A stretch of DNA of 14,503 nt from Spirochaetaceae bacterium (GTDB lineage Bacteria; Spirochaetota; Spirochaetia; Treponematales; Breznakiellaceae): contig JAISDF010000120.1 of NCBI GenBank assembly GCA_031265025.1, positions 1 to 14,503 of the forward strand. Direction: 5' to 3'. The notes under the pieces are model-generated. The model made no database searches. It saw nothing but the letters and a program-made list of their open reading frames with translations, and had not been told where the DNA came from. A program made the translations under genes and the position numbers. Positions 1-5,452 of the stretch are shown piece by piece. The stretch's first letter is position 1, and each line of letters starts with the position of its first letter.

Positions 1-131
1 GGTCTGCGCCTACCCCCGCCCGATAAATGCACGCGCGGCGTGCAGATGAACAAAACACAAACGCCGGCCGTCACTTCCGCCTCAACCCCCGGCTTTTTTA
101 AGAAATTTTATGAAAAAAGACAAAAAAAAAC
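1..131. other. Left flank without a recognisable gene; carries a short inverted repeat
   Basis: No gene can be supported here. One + strand frame is open from the window edge to about position 130, but its translation resembles no family and ends in a lysine-rich stretch encoded by A-runs, so it is more likely chance than the tail of a gene. Positions 28-34 and 38-44 form a perfect 7-bp inverted repeat with a 3-nt loop (TGCACGC / GCGTGCA). Positions 13-27 are the reverse complement of positions 3044-3058, as described in the entry for that repeat. From about position 90 the sequence turns very A-rich, which suits the upstream part of the promoter that follows. Confidence 0.5.
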
Positions 132-162
132 TTGACTTGGAGTTAACTCCAAGTTGGATAAT
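132..162 (+). promoter_or_regulatory. MerR-family-type promoter and operator upstream of the flavoprotein operon
   Basis: A -35 box TTGACT (132-137) and a -10 box GATAAT (157-162) are separated by 19 bp, two more than the optimal 17. The spacer is filled by a perfect palindrome, ACTTGGAGTTAACTCCAAGT (135-154). A 19-20 bp spacer occupied by a dyad operator is the hallmark of MerR-family activators, which untwist the promoter to bring the two boxes into register. The half sites CTTGGAG-N4-CTCCAAG share the layout of AdhR/NmlR-like regulators of carbonyl, thiol or redox stress; which subfamily binds here is inference. Transcription would start near 169, leaving a leader of roughly 48 nt before the ATG at 217. 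No MerR gene lies in this window, so the regulator would be encoded elsewhere. Confidence 0.8.
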
Positions 163-216
163 AGCAACTTACTGGCGTATGCCTGTAAAGATAAATTTTC
201 TCTCTGGAGGTTGACG

Positions 217-2016
217 ATGAAGAAGAAGTGGTTTACAGGTTTGGTCTCCGTATTGTTGATCGTGGTTGCGGGATTTATGAATTGCACAACTGCCTCTAAT
301 ACCGGTACCAAATGGGATGAAACCTTCGATATCGTGATAGTCGGCGCCGGCATAGCCGGACCTTTGGCAACCCTTGGGGCTTACGAGGCTAATCCCAACC
401 TGAAGATCTTGTTGATAGAGGCGACCGGCCTGTTTGGCGGTGGAGCGGCAAGAGCAACGGGAATCTTCAATCCAAACCTCATTAACGCGCGAAACGACAT
501 GGATCTTGGCAGGGCGTACTGGCGCGCGTATATGACCAATACAACCGGCGGCGGTCATACTGCCGCCACTGAAGTAACCGCCCGGGAATACGGCTCTTAC
601 GAAATTCCCGGCTTTCCCAATTATCCAAAATGGGAAGAAATAATATATGAAGCCCGGGTGATGTACGACTATTTAATAAAACCGGCAGCGCAGGGAGGCG
701 TAGGCGCCTCTGATCCCCAATACGGCGGGTATGACGCAAACGGCTTGGTAACATATGCCCCCACCGGCGAGGGCGGCGGCATGTTGATGAGAGGCATACG
801 GACTGCCATTGAAGCCAAATCGGACAGCATTAGCCTCTACCTTAACTGCAGGGGCGAAGCGTTGATAATGGAAAATGGCATAGTTGCCGGTGTTCGCGCA
901 ACCCACAACGGCCAATCAAAAAACATCCGGGCCAAAAAAGTCATTCTTGCCACCGGCGGTTTTTCCGGAAGTTATGAAGGAATTGCCGCAAACGGCGCTA
1001 CTAACCCTGCTATTGACGATACGATGCGATACATAAAAACCCAGGCCAACACAGCATCCGACGGAACAGGGATTCAAATGGCGGTAGACGCGGGCGGGGT
1101 GCGCCTGGCAAATACCTTGATTATCGGCGCCGGTATCCAGTTCACCTCCGGTATGCACCAGGCCGTTGGCCGGGCCGCTCCGGGCAACCCGAAAGCGGCC
1201 AATGCGTTTTATATGGTCACATTCATGGGACCGCAGCCACAACTGACCAGTGAAAACTTTATAGTAGTTGACAGAGACGGAAACCGTTTTTGTGACGAAG
1301 GAGTATTAGGCATTCAAATGAGGGGGGCAAATAGTCCCGGTTCAAACAGAATGATTTCCCATAACAAACCGCCGTATTGGCTTATTGTCCCCGCCGACAC
1401 TGCCGGTACAGCTTCCGCCGACCCCCAGGGCGTCCCCGCTGATAATCCCGCTCCCCGGCCCAGAGGGGGTCAAGGAGTTAATGCGGGTTATCAACTTTCG
1501 GCGGCGGAGATCGTCGCGGCCCTGGATGTCGCTGTCAACCTTACCGGGGAATTTACCAACGAGGCATTTAAGGCCGGTTCAGTTGCCGCTCTTGGTACCG
1601 CTATAGGCGCGTCCAATCTTGCCGCGACAGTTACTACGTACAATACTATTGTCCAGGCAGCCTGGAATGGTACAGCTAATGCCGATGCCGAGGCAAATGG
1701 CGGTCAAGGTAAAGCAAATAACCTTCTTACCAACAAAATTATAAGCGCTCCCGGCGGATCCTACTATGCGGTCAAGATATACCCCCAGACCATGGGCTCT
1801 TTCGGCGGCGTGGCAACCAACGGTAAATGCCAGGTGCTTAACGCGGCTAACGAGGTAATCCCCAATCTTTATGCCGTAGGCGAAAATGCCAACCGTGACC
1901 TTTATAGTATTAACCCCACCTATGGGACAACTCAAGTCGGCGGATCTTCTTTTACCCACTATGCCACCATGGGCTGGATTGCCGGTTCACATGCGGCCGC
2001 AAACCTGAACCAGTAA
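217..2016 (+). CDS. FAD-dependent lipoprotein reductase, fumarate reductase/3-ketosteroid dehydrogenase-like superfamily
   Basis: Predicted extracytoplasmic flavoprotein of 599 residues that would use FAD to reduce an organic, probably unsaturated, substrate. The start is ATG 217, with GGAGG at 206-210; the in-frame TTG at 154 lies upstream of the predicted transcription start. Residues 1-22 are a signal peptide (KKK, then a hydrophobic run) ending in F-M-N-C, a relaxed spirochaetal lipobox with Cys23 as lipidation site. Then follow the Rossmann motif GAGIAG (43-48), acidic Glu68 after the second strand, VILATGG (242-248), TMGSFGG (525-531) and LYAVGEN (551-557), all typical of FAD_binding_2 proteins. 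Against Shewanella flavocytochrome c (compared from memory), its substrate His (HHTMGG) is Gln524 and its substrate Arg (NRLGG) is Gln573, so fumarate is an unlikely substrate. The FMN-binding lipoprotein gene follows after 17 nt and may supply electrons. The exact substrate cannot be read from sequence. Confidence 0.85.
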   Translation: MKKKWFTGLVSVLLIVVAGFMNCTTASNTGTKWDETFDIVIVGAGIAGPLATLGAYEANPNLKILLIEATGLFGGGAARATGIFNPNLINARNDMDLGRAYWRAYMTNTTGGGHTAATEVTAREYGSYEIPGFPNYPKWEEIIYEARVMYDYLIKPAAQGGVGASDPQYGGYDANGLVTYAPTGEGGGMLMRGIRTAIEAKSDSISLYLNCRGEALIMENGIVAGVRATHNGQSKNIRAKKVILATGGFSGSYEGIAANGATNPAIDDTMRYIKTQANTASDGTGIQMAVDAGGVRLANTLIIGAGIQFTSGMHQAVGRAAPGNPKAANAFYMVTFMGPQPQLTSENFIVVDRDGNRFCDEGVLGIQMRGANSPGSNRMISHNKPPYWLIVPADTAGTASADPQGVPADNPAPRPRGGQGVNAGYQLSAAEIVAALDVAVNLTGEFTNEAFKAGSVAALGTAIGASNLAATVTTYNTIVQAAWNGTANADAEANGGQGKANNLLTNKIISAPGGSYYAVKIYPQTMGSFGGVATNGKCQVLNAANEVIPNLYAVGENANRDLYSINPTYGTTQVGGSSFTHYATMGWIAGSHAAANLNQ

Positions 2017-2033
2017 GGAGAACAGGAAAAGTA

Positions 2034-2432
2034 ATGAAACGAAGCAATCTGTTTTTCATGCGGGGAATAGTACTAAGCATCTTGTTCCTCATGTTGTCCG
2101 GCTGTTCACACAGTGCTCCCAAAGAAACTACACCCCCAGCGGAACCAATGGGATCTTATTCAGGTAGCGCAAGAGCAAGTTATTATGGCTATGGCGGTTT
2201 GGTATACGTGACTATCACTATAGAAAACGGATTTATCACCGGTGTAGACATTGAAGATGAGCATGAGACCGAGGGCATCGGCAAGGTAGTTATAGCCAAT
2301 GCGCCGGATATCATTGTGCGGCGGAATTCTCCGGAAATTGATGTTATGAGCAATGCTACATATACTTCTACAGCGGTAAGGGAAGCCGCTCGATTGGCGA
2401 TTCAAGCGATTAAAGATGCTACCGGCAACTAA
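2034..2432 (+). CDS. FMN-binding domain lipoprotein, probable covalent flavin electron carrier
   Basis: A 132-residue lipoprotein. Residues 1-23 are a signal peptide with a good lipobox LSGC (Cys24), followed by a short Pro/Thr/Ala linker. Residues about 42-130 form an FMN_bind domain (the NqrC/RnfG and urocanate reductase type): a beta-rich start, then a conserved-looking C-terminal segment with SNATYTSTAV at 106-115. In this family ApbE attaches FMN through a phosphoester bond to the Thr of an S-G-A-T/S motif; here Thr109 fits, although the usual Gly is Asn107. In Klebsiella fumarate reductase and in urocanate reductase this domain is fused to the FAD reductase; here it is a separate lipoprotein encoded 17 nt downstream. 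That suggests it passes electrons to the reductase outside the cytoplasm, which is an inference. A likely ribosome site is AGGA at 2023-2026. No apbE is present in the window. Confidence 0.85.
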   Translation: MKRSNLFFMRGIVLSILFLMLSGCSHSAPKETTPPAEPMGSYSGSARASYYGYGGLVYVTITIENGFITGVDIEDEHETEGIGKVVIANAPDIIVRRNSPEIDVMSNATYTSTAVREAARLAIQAIKDATGN

Positions 2433-2466
2433 AGAAGCGCCGTCACGGGCCCCACAACGGGCACGG

Positions 2467-2488
2467 ACCGGATGTTTCGGTTTGTTTT
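2467..2488 (+). terminator. Weak candidate terminator after the flavoprotein operon
   Basis: ACCG (2467-2470) and CGGT (2478-2481) can pair around a 7-nt loop, followed by TTTGTTTT. The stem is only 4 bp, so this is a weak candidate. The stronger hairpins at 2591-2665 could instead end or stabilise the transcript, but they lack T-runs. Confidence 0.25.
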
Positions 2489-2579
2489 ACAGTAATTTGA
2501 CTTGTGAGATAACCCGGTTGGTTATCTGCTAACCAAAGGTTAGCTTGCAAGTCTTGCAAAATGCTCCGCATTTTACTGT
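2489..2579. repeat. Cloverleaf-like cluster of four small perfect hairpins within an outer stem
   Basis: Four consecutive perfect inverted repeats are visible: GATAACC/GGTTATC (2508-2514 with 2520-2526, 5-nt loop), GCTAACC/GGTTAGC (2528-2534 with 2538-2544, loop AAA), TTGCAA/TTGCAA (2545-2550 with 2554-2559, loop GTC) and AAAATGC/GCATTTT (2558-2564 with 2568-2574, loop TCC). They are enclosed by ACAGTAA (2489-2495), which can pair with TTACTGT (2573-2579), so the outer stem competes with the last hairpin for 2 nt. The arrangement does not fit a tRNA: there is no 7-nt anticodon loop and no TTCRA arm. It could be a structured RNA, a palindromic mobile repeat, or single-strand-forming DNA. The function is unknown. 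Confidence 0.65.
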
Positions 2580-2590
2580 TTTTAAGCGGA

Positions 2591-2622
2591 AGTTGTTCAG
2601 AAACTGAGGTTTCTGAACAACT
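2591..2622. repeat. Perfect 14-bp inverted repeat with TGAG loop
   Basis: AGTTGTTCAGAAAC (2591-2604) and GTTTCTGAACAACT (2609-2622) are exact reverse complements around a 4-nt loop. Two more G-C pairs (2588-2589 with 2623-2624) could add across a bulged A. No T-run follows on either strand, so it is not a standard intrinsic terminator. Such isolated hairpins are often dispersed intergenic repeats in bacterial genomes; whether this one recurs cannot be seen from one window. Confidence 0.8.
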
Positions 2623-2636
2623 CCATTCTACCTCCT

Positions 2637-2665
2637 GGGGTTGTCCGCCGTTGGCGGGCAGCCCC
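2637..2665. repeat. 13-bp GC-rich hairpin with GTT loop
   Basis: GGGGTTGTCCGCC (2637-2649) pairs with GGCGGGCAGCCCC (2653-2665). There are 11 Watson-Crick pairs and two G-U pairs (2641 with 2661, 2644 with 2658) if read as + strand RNA. The two wobble pairs make the fold weaker on the - strand, where they become A-C mismatches. This hints that the + strand RNA is the functional form, if there is one. It begins 14 nt after the preceding hairpin. Confidence 0.7.
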
Positions 2666-2804
2666 TTCAAACAGCGGCTCTTATGCAAGCGGCACGGTCA
2701 ACAGAGAAGCGCGGGGGGTGACAGTCACCATGCGCGTACACTTAAGAGTGGATTAGGGGCAAAACCAAGCGACCGAAAACTTTATTGGCAGCGCAGGGGG
2801 GCGC

Positions 2805-2941
2805 CTCTCCGCCTCCGGCGGAGAGCAAAGGAAACAGAAGAACCCGCTTGCGCGGGGGAGATCCATGCAAGAACCCGCTCGCTGGCTCGCGGGGGAGTCC
2901 CGGCCCCACCTGGGGGGTAGCCCCAGACTTTAGGCTGGGGC
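2805..2941. repeat. GC-rich hairpin and tandem repeat cluster
   Basis: This holds a 9-bp perfect hairpin CTCTCCGCC/GGCGGAGAG (2805-2813 with 2817-2825, loop TCC), then two related units. Unit A (2838-2860) and unit B (2869-2897) both begin AAGAACCCGCT and end GCGGGGGAG, and each can fold through CCCGC/GCGGG (2843-2847 with 2852-2856; 2874-2878 with 2889-2893). A last hairpin, GCCCCAG/CTGGGGC, spans 2920-2926 and 2935-2941. A third GCGGGGGAG lies at 3052-3060. The imperfect duplication suggests a repeat family that spread by copying. No coding or terminator role is evident. Confidence 0.6.
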
Positions 2942-3043
2942 GGAGGGGCGGCCCGTCGAGGCACAATGGCATACAGGGAATTTTATATGGCCTACGCCTT
3001 GCCGCATTAGCGCCGGGACATGCTTCGCGCCTGCTCGCATGCC

Positions 3044-3058
3044 TTTATCGGGCGGGGG
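3044..3058 (+). repeat. 15-bp inverted copy of a sequence at 13-27
   Basis: TTTATCGGGCGGGGG at 3044-3058 is the exact reverse complement of positions 13-27, and similarity continues a few bases on the 5' side (CGCATGCC here against CGCGTGCA in the other copy). The pair brackets the flavoprotein operon in opposite orientations. It may be two members of a dispersed repeat family, or edge marks of an exchanged segment. There are no transposase genes or target-site duplications to favour the second reading. Confidence 0.5.
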
Positions 3059-3122
3059 AGCTACGGCGGCTGTATGCGGCCGGCGGTAGGGAAACAGGCC
3101 CCCCTTCCCCTTTCTTTATAGG

Positions 3123-3917
3123 TCAGAAAACCGGGACTACGCCGCCGTTGTAGGTGGCGAGGATGTAGTCTTTGACTTTCTGGGAACGAAGGGCCGCGGA
3201 CAGGGCGAGGATGCGGGGGTCGTTTTCATGGCCGGCCTTGACCGCCACTATGTTCACATAGGGGGACTGGGCGCCTTCGAGAATGAGGGAATCGGTTACC
3301 GGGTTAAGGCCCGCGTCAAGGGCATAGTTGCCGTTGATGACCGCCGCGTCTACGTCGCCCAGGGCGCGGGGAAGCTGGGCCGCCTCAAGTTCCCTGAAGC
3401 GGAAATTCCGGGGGTTGGACGCGATGTCCGCCGGGGTTCCCTCAATGCCCGCGCTTGCCTGAAGGGTAATGAGGCCGTTGGCCTGGAGCAGGAGCAGCGC
3501 CCGGCCCCTGTTGGTGGGGTCGTCGGGGATGGCGATGGACGCGCCGTCTCTCAGTTCGCCGGCGCTCTTCGAGGTCCGGGAATAGAGGCCCAGGGGTTCC
3601 ACATGAACGCCAAAGGCGGACACGAGCTTTAGATTGCGCTCGGCGGCAAACGATTCAAGATAGGGCACATGCTGAAAGAAATTGGCGTCCAAATCTCCCG
3701 CGTCAAGGGACAGGTTGGGGGTTACATAATCGGTAAATTCCACCACCTGCAGCGTTATGCCCTGGGCGGCAAGATCGCTTTTAACGAGGTTGAGAAGTTC
3801 CGCGTGGGGGACCGGGGTCGCGCCCACCTTGAGAACATTGTCGCTGCTCGGCCTGGCGAATACGGGCAGAGCCGCGGCCAGGACCAGAACGCCTGCCAGA
3901 ATAAAAACCTTCTTCAT
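3123..3917 (-). CDS. metQ: Methionine-type ABC transporter substrate-binding protein (NlpA/MetQ family)
   Basis: Periplasmic binding protein, 264 residues, expected to capture methionine or a related amino acid for the adjacent permease. The start is placed at the ATG of MKKVFILAG (3917) because GGAGG at 3923-3927 precedes it by 5 nt; the in-frame ATG four codons upstream overlaps that ribosome site. Residues 1-22 are a Sec signal peptide with an A-x-A-type cleavage site (VFA before RPSS). Family motifs follow: VGATPVPHAELL near the mature N-terminus, LDANFFQHVPYL, IAIPDDPTNRGRALLLLQ and DAAVINGNYALDAG. There is no lipobox Cys, whereas most MetQ proteins are lipoproteins, so this one should be soluble in the periplasm. 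It is the last gene of metN-metI-metQ, 37 nt after metI. Specificity for methionine is family knowledge; other substrates are possible. Confidence 0.9.
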   Translation of the reverse strand: MKKVFILAGVLVLAAALPVFARPSSDNVLKVGATPVPHAELLNLVKSDLAAQGITLQVVEFTDYVTPNLSLDAGDLDANFFQHVPYLESFAAERNLKLVSAFGVHVEPLGLYSRTSKSAGELRDGASIAIPDDPTNRGRALLLLQANGLITLQASAGIEGTPADIASNPRNFRFRELEAAQLPRALGDVDAAVINGNYALDAGLNPVTDSLILEGAQSPYVNIVAVKAGHENDPRILALSAALRSQKVKDYILATYNGGVVPVF

Positions 3918-3954
3918 ACATTCCTCCATAAAAATATTGAAAATACTAAAACAC

Positions 3955-4623
3955 TCACCGTTTGGACAGAAGCCTCCTGCTCAGGTCGGAGCCGGCTTTT
4001 TGTATAAGTTCGACCATGAGGAGTATGATAATCACCGCGGCTATGGTTACGTCCATGCGGAAGCGGTGGTATCCGTAGCTGATGGCAAGGTGCCCGAGGC
4101 CGCCGCCGCCTACCGCGCCGGCCATGGCCGAATAGCCTATGAGGTTGATGATGGTCAGGGACAGGCCCGAAACCAGGGCGGGAAGGGCTTCGGGTACCAG
4201 CACCTTCAAAATAATCTGTAATGATGTTGAACCCATGGCCCGGGCGGCTACCAGTACGCCGCCTTCGACCTCGGCAAGGGCCGACTCGACAATGCGGGCC
4301 ACAAAGGGGGAGGCCGCCAGGGAAAGGGGGATTATGGTGGCTGTGGGGCCTATGCTGGTCCGCACTATGAGCCTCGACAGGGGAAACACCAGGATAATCA
4401 GGATGATGAAGGGCATGGACCTGAAAAGGTTTACCACCCTCGAAATGACGTTGTACAGGAACGGCCGGGGGTTAAGTCCCAGCGGCGCGGTGGAATAAAG
4501 CCACGCGCCCAGGGGAAAGCCCATGATTGACGCCAGTATGGTTGACACCAGGGTCATGTACAGGGTTTCGGCTGTGGGAATGGGAAGCAGGACCAGTACG
4601 TCCCTGAGGCCGGAGCTATTCAT
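3955..4623 (-). CDS. metI: Methionine-type ABC transporter permease
   Basis: Inner-membrane permease of 222 residues, near the usual 217 for MetI. The start chosen is ATG 4623, which overlaps the metN stop codon by 8 bp (ATGAATAG) and has GGGAG at 4631-4635, 7 nt upstream. A longer in-frame reading to 4719 would lie wholly inside metN and adds a charged, unrelated N-terminus. About five hydrophobic segments are visible. The cytoplasmic EAA loop reads VAARAMGSTSLQIILKVLVP followed by EALPAL, where the ATPase docks, and AGAVGGGGLGHLA is typical of the family C-terminal half. The overlap implies translational coupling to metN. Confidence 0.92.
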   Translation of the reverse strand: MNSSGLRDVLVLLPIPTAETLYMTLVSTILASIMGFPLGAWLYSTAPLGLNPRPFLYNVISRVVNLFRSMPFIILIILVFPLSRLIVRTSIGPTATIIPLSLAASPFVARIVESALAEVEGGVLVAARAMGSTSLQIILKVLVPEALPALVSGLSLTIINLIGYSAMAGAVGGGGLGHLAISYGYHRFRMDVTIAAVIIILLMVELIQKAGSDLSRRLLSKR

Positions 4624-5335
4624 AGATGAGCTCCCGCGCCGCCCGGGATCTGGGGGTGTCAAATACCTCGGCCAGCTTTCCTTCTTCGGCAAGTTCCCCT
4701 TCATGGAGCACCGCCACATGCTGGCATATTGAACGGATCACCTGCATCTGGTGGGTTATGAGCACCACGGTTATTTTCAGCCGGGACTGGAGTTCCTTTA
4801 TGAGGGCAAGAATGGACCGCGTAGTCTGGGGGTCAAGGGCGCTGGTCGCCTCGTCGCAGAAAAGAACTTCGGGGCCGGCGGCCAGGGCCCTTGCTATGGC
4901 GACCCGCTGTTTCTGCCCGCCTGAAAGTTCCTTGAGCAGGGCTTTCTTTTTGTCCTGTATGCCCACCAGTTCCAAAAGTTCATCCACCCGTTCATAGACC
5001 GCCTTTTTGGGAAAACCGGCTATTTCCAGGGGATAACTGATATTGCCCAGCACATTACGGGAGGCAAAAAGATTGAAATTCTGAAAAATCATGCCCATTT
5101 TCCTCCGGCGGGAAAGGAGTTCCTTTCCGGCAAGCGCATCCACCCGTTCGTCCCCATAGTACACGGCTCCCCCGTCGGGGCTCTCCAATAGGCTCATGAG
5201 CCTGAGCAGCGTTGATTTGCCCGCGCCGCTCTTGCCTATGATGCCGTAGATGCTCCCCCTGGGGATGACAAGGCTCACCTTTTTGACCGCGGCCACGGAG
5301 CCGTAATTCTTTGATACTCCCTCAAGGCTTATCAT
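4616..5335 (-). CDS. metN: Methionine-type ABC transporter ATP-binding protein lacking the NIL domain
   Basis: ATPase of the methionine importer, 239 residues. Walker A is GKSGAGKST (34-42), the Q-loop is at Gln85, the ABC signature LSGGQ is at 137-141, Walker B is VLFCDE (157-162), the D-loop is SALD and the switch His is His195 (LITHQ). ATG 5335 is preceded by GGAG at 5343-5346 with a 7-nt spacer. Typical MetN is about 340 residues and carries a C-terminal NIL/ACT-like domain that binds methionine and inhibits transport when the cell is replete. This protein ends soon after the core ATPase fold, so that feedback domain is absent, and the stop overlaps the metI start, so it is not a sequencing truncation. 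It is the first gene of the operon, divergent from the C-S lyase gene. Confidence 0.92.
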   Translation of the reverse strand: MISLEGVSKNYGSVAAVKKVSLVIPRGSIYGIIGKSGAGKSTLLRLMSLLESPDGGAVYYGDERVDALAGKELLSRRRKMGMIFQNFNLFASRNVLGNISYPLEIAGFPKKAVYERVDELLELVGIQDKKKALLKELSGGQKQRVAIARALAAGPEVLFCDEATSALDPQTTRSILALIKELQSRLKITVVLITHQMQVIRSICQHVAVLHEGELAEEGKLAEVFDTPRSRAARELIYE

Positions 5336-5343
5336 TTCAAATC

Positions 5344-5366
5344 TCCTATAATTCCTATAGGATTAA
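5344..5366. promoter_or_regulatory. Inverted repeat overlapping the metN ribosome site, possible operator
   Basis: TCCTATA (5344-5350) and TATAGGA (5356-5362) form a 7-bp inverted repeat with a 5-nt spacer. An overlapping reading is the near-palindrome TAATTCCTATAGGATTA (5349-5365), imperfect by one base around CCTATAGG. It sits between the predicted metN -10 box and the start codon and covers the ribosome site, where a bound repressor or a short RNA hairpin could block expression. The binding protein is unknown. No riboswitch such as a SAM element fits into this short leader. Confidence 0.4.
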
Positions 5367-5370
5367 CCGA

Positions 5371-5399
5371 AGAATATCGTATGCTTTCAATTTCGTCAA
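5371..5399 (-). promoter_or_regulatory. Predicted sigma70-type promoter of metNIQ
   Basis: On the - strand, TTGACG (5399-5394) and TATTCT (5376-5371) are separated by exactly 17 bp. This would start transcription near 5365 and leave a leader of about 30 nt before metN. No equally good promoter is visible for the divergent gene; TATCCT at 5417-5422 is a possible -10 box without a clear -35. Confidence 0.6.
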
Positions 5400-5452
5400 G
5401 ATGCATGGTAAAAAACTATCCTAAATGACGTAAAAATGCTAGGATGCCTGGT

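Larger units (their letters stand above)
2433..3122. other. 690-bp gap between operons, rich in inverted repeats, no supported gene
   Basis: The gap lies between the end of the FMN-binding lipoprotein gene and the end of metQ, so the two operons converge on it. Several open frames of 60-122 codons exist on both strands in the GC-rich half. All overlap one another, lack convincing ribosome sites and give low-complexity Arg/Gly/Pro/Ala-rich translations, so none is called. The AT-richer left half (2489-2622) holds a string of perfect small hairpins. The right half (2637-2941) holds GC-rich hairpins and G-tract repeats. From 2942 to 3122 there is little structure apart from the repeat at 3044-3058. 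Individual elements are listed separately. Confidence 0.75.

Noticed and set aside
154..216. A TTG start at 154 extending the flavoprotein by 21 residues
   Set aside because: It lies inside the promoter, upstream of the predicted transcription start, has no ribosome site, and would put a polar stretch in front of a clean signal peptide that starts at ATG 217.
2489..2579. A tRNA gene suggested by the four-arm layout
   Set aside because: There is no 7-nt anticodon loop, no conserved T-arm (TTCRA) or D-arm bases and no CCA context; the loops are only 3-5 nt.
2489..2665. Integron attC sites, since some treponemes carry integrons
   Set aside because: No matching GTTRRRY/RYYYAAC core pairs and no integrase or cassette-like gene are present.
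2838..2901. A CRISPR array suggested by the repeated AAGAACCCGCT...GCGGGGGAG units
   Set aside because: There are only two imperfect units, with no uniform spacers and no cas genes nearby.
2561..3153. Overlapping open frames of 60-122 codons on both strands in the GC-rich gap
   Set aside because: They overlap one another, run through inverted repeats, lack ribosome sites and encode low-complexity sequence with no family resemblance.
4624..4719. A longer MetI starting at 4719
   Set aside because: The extension lies entirely within the end of metN and has no hydrophobic or family-like sequence, while ATG 4623 has a ribosome site and the usual length.
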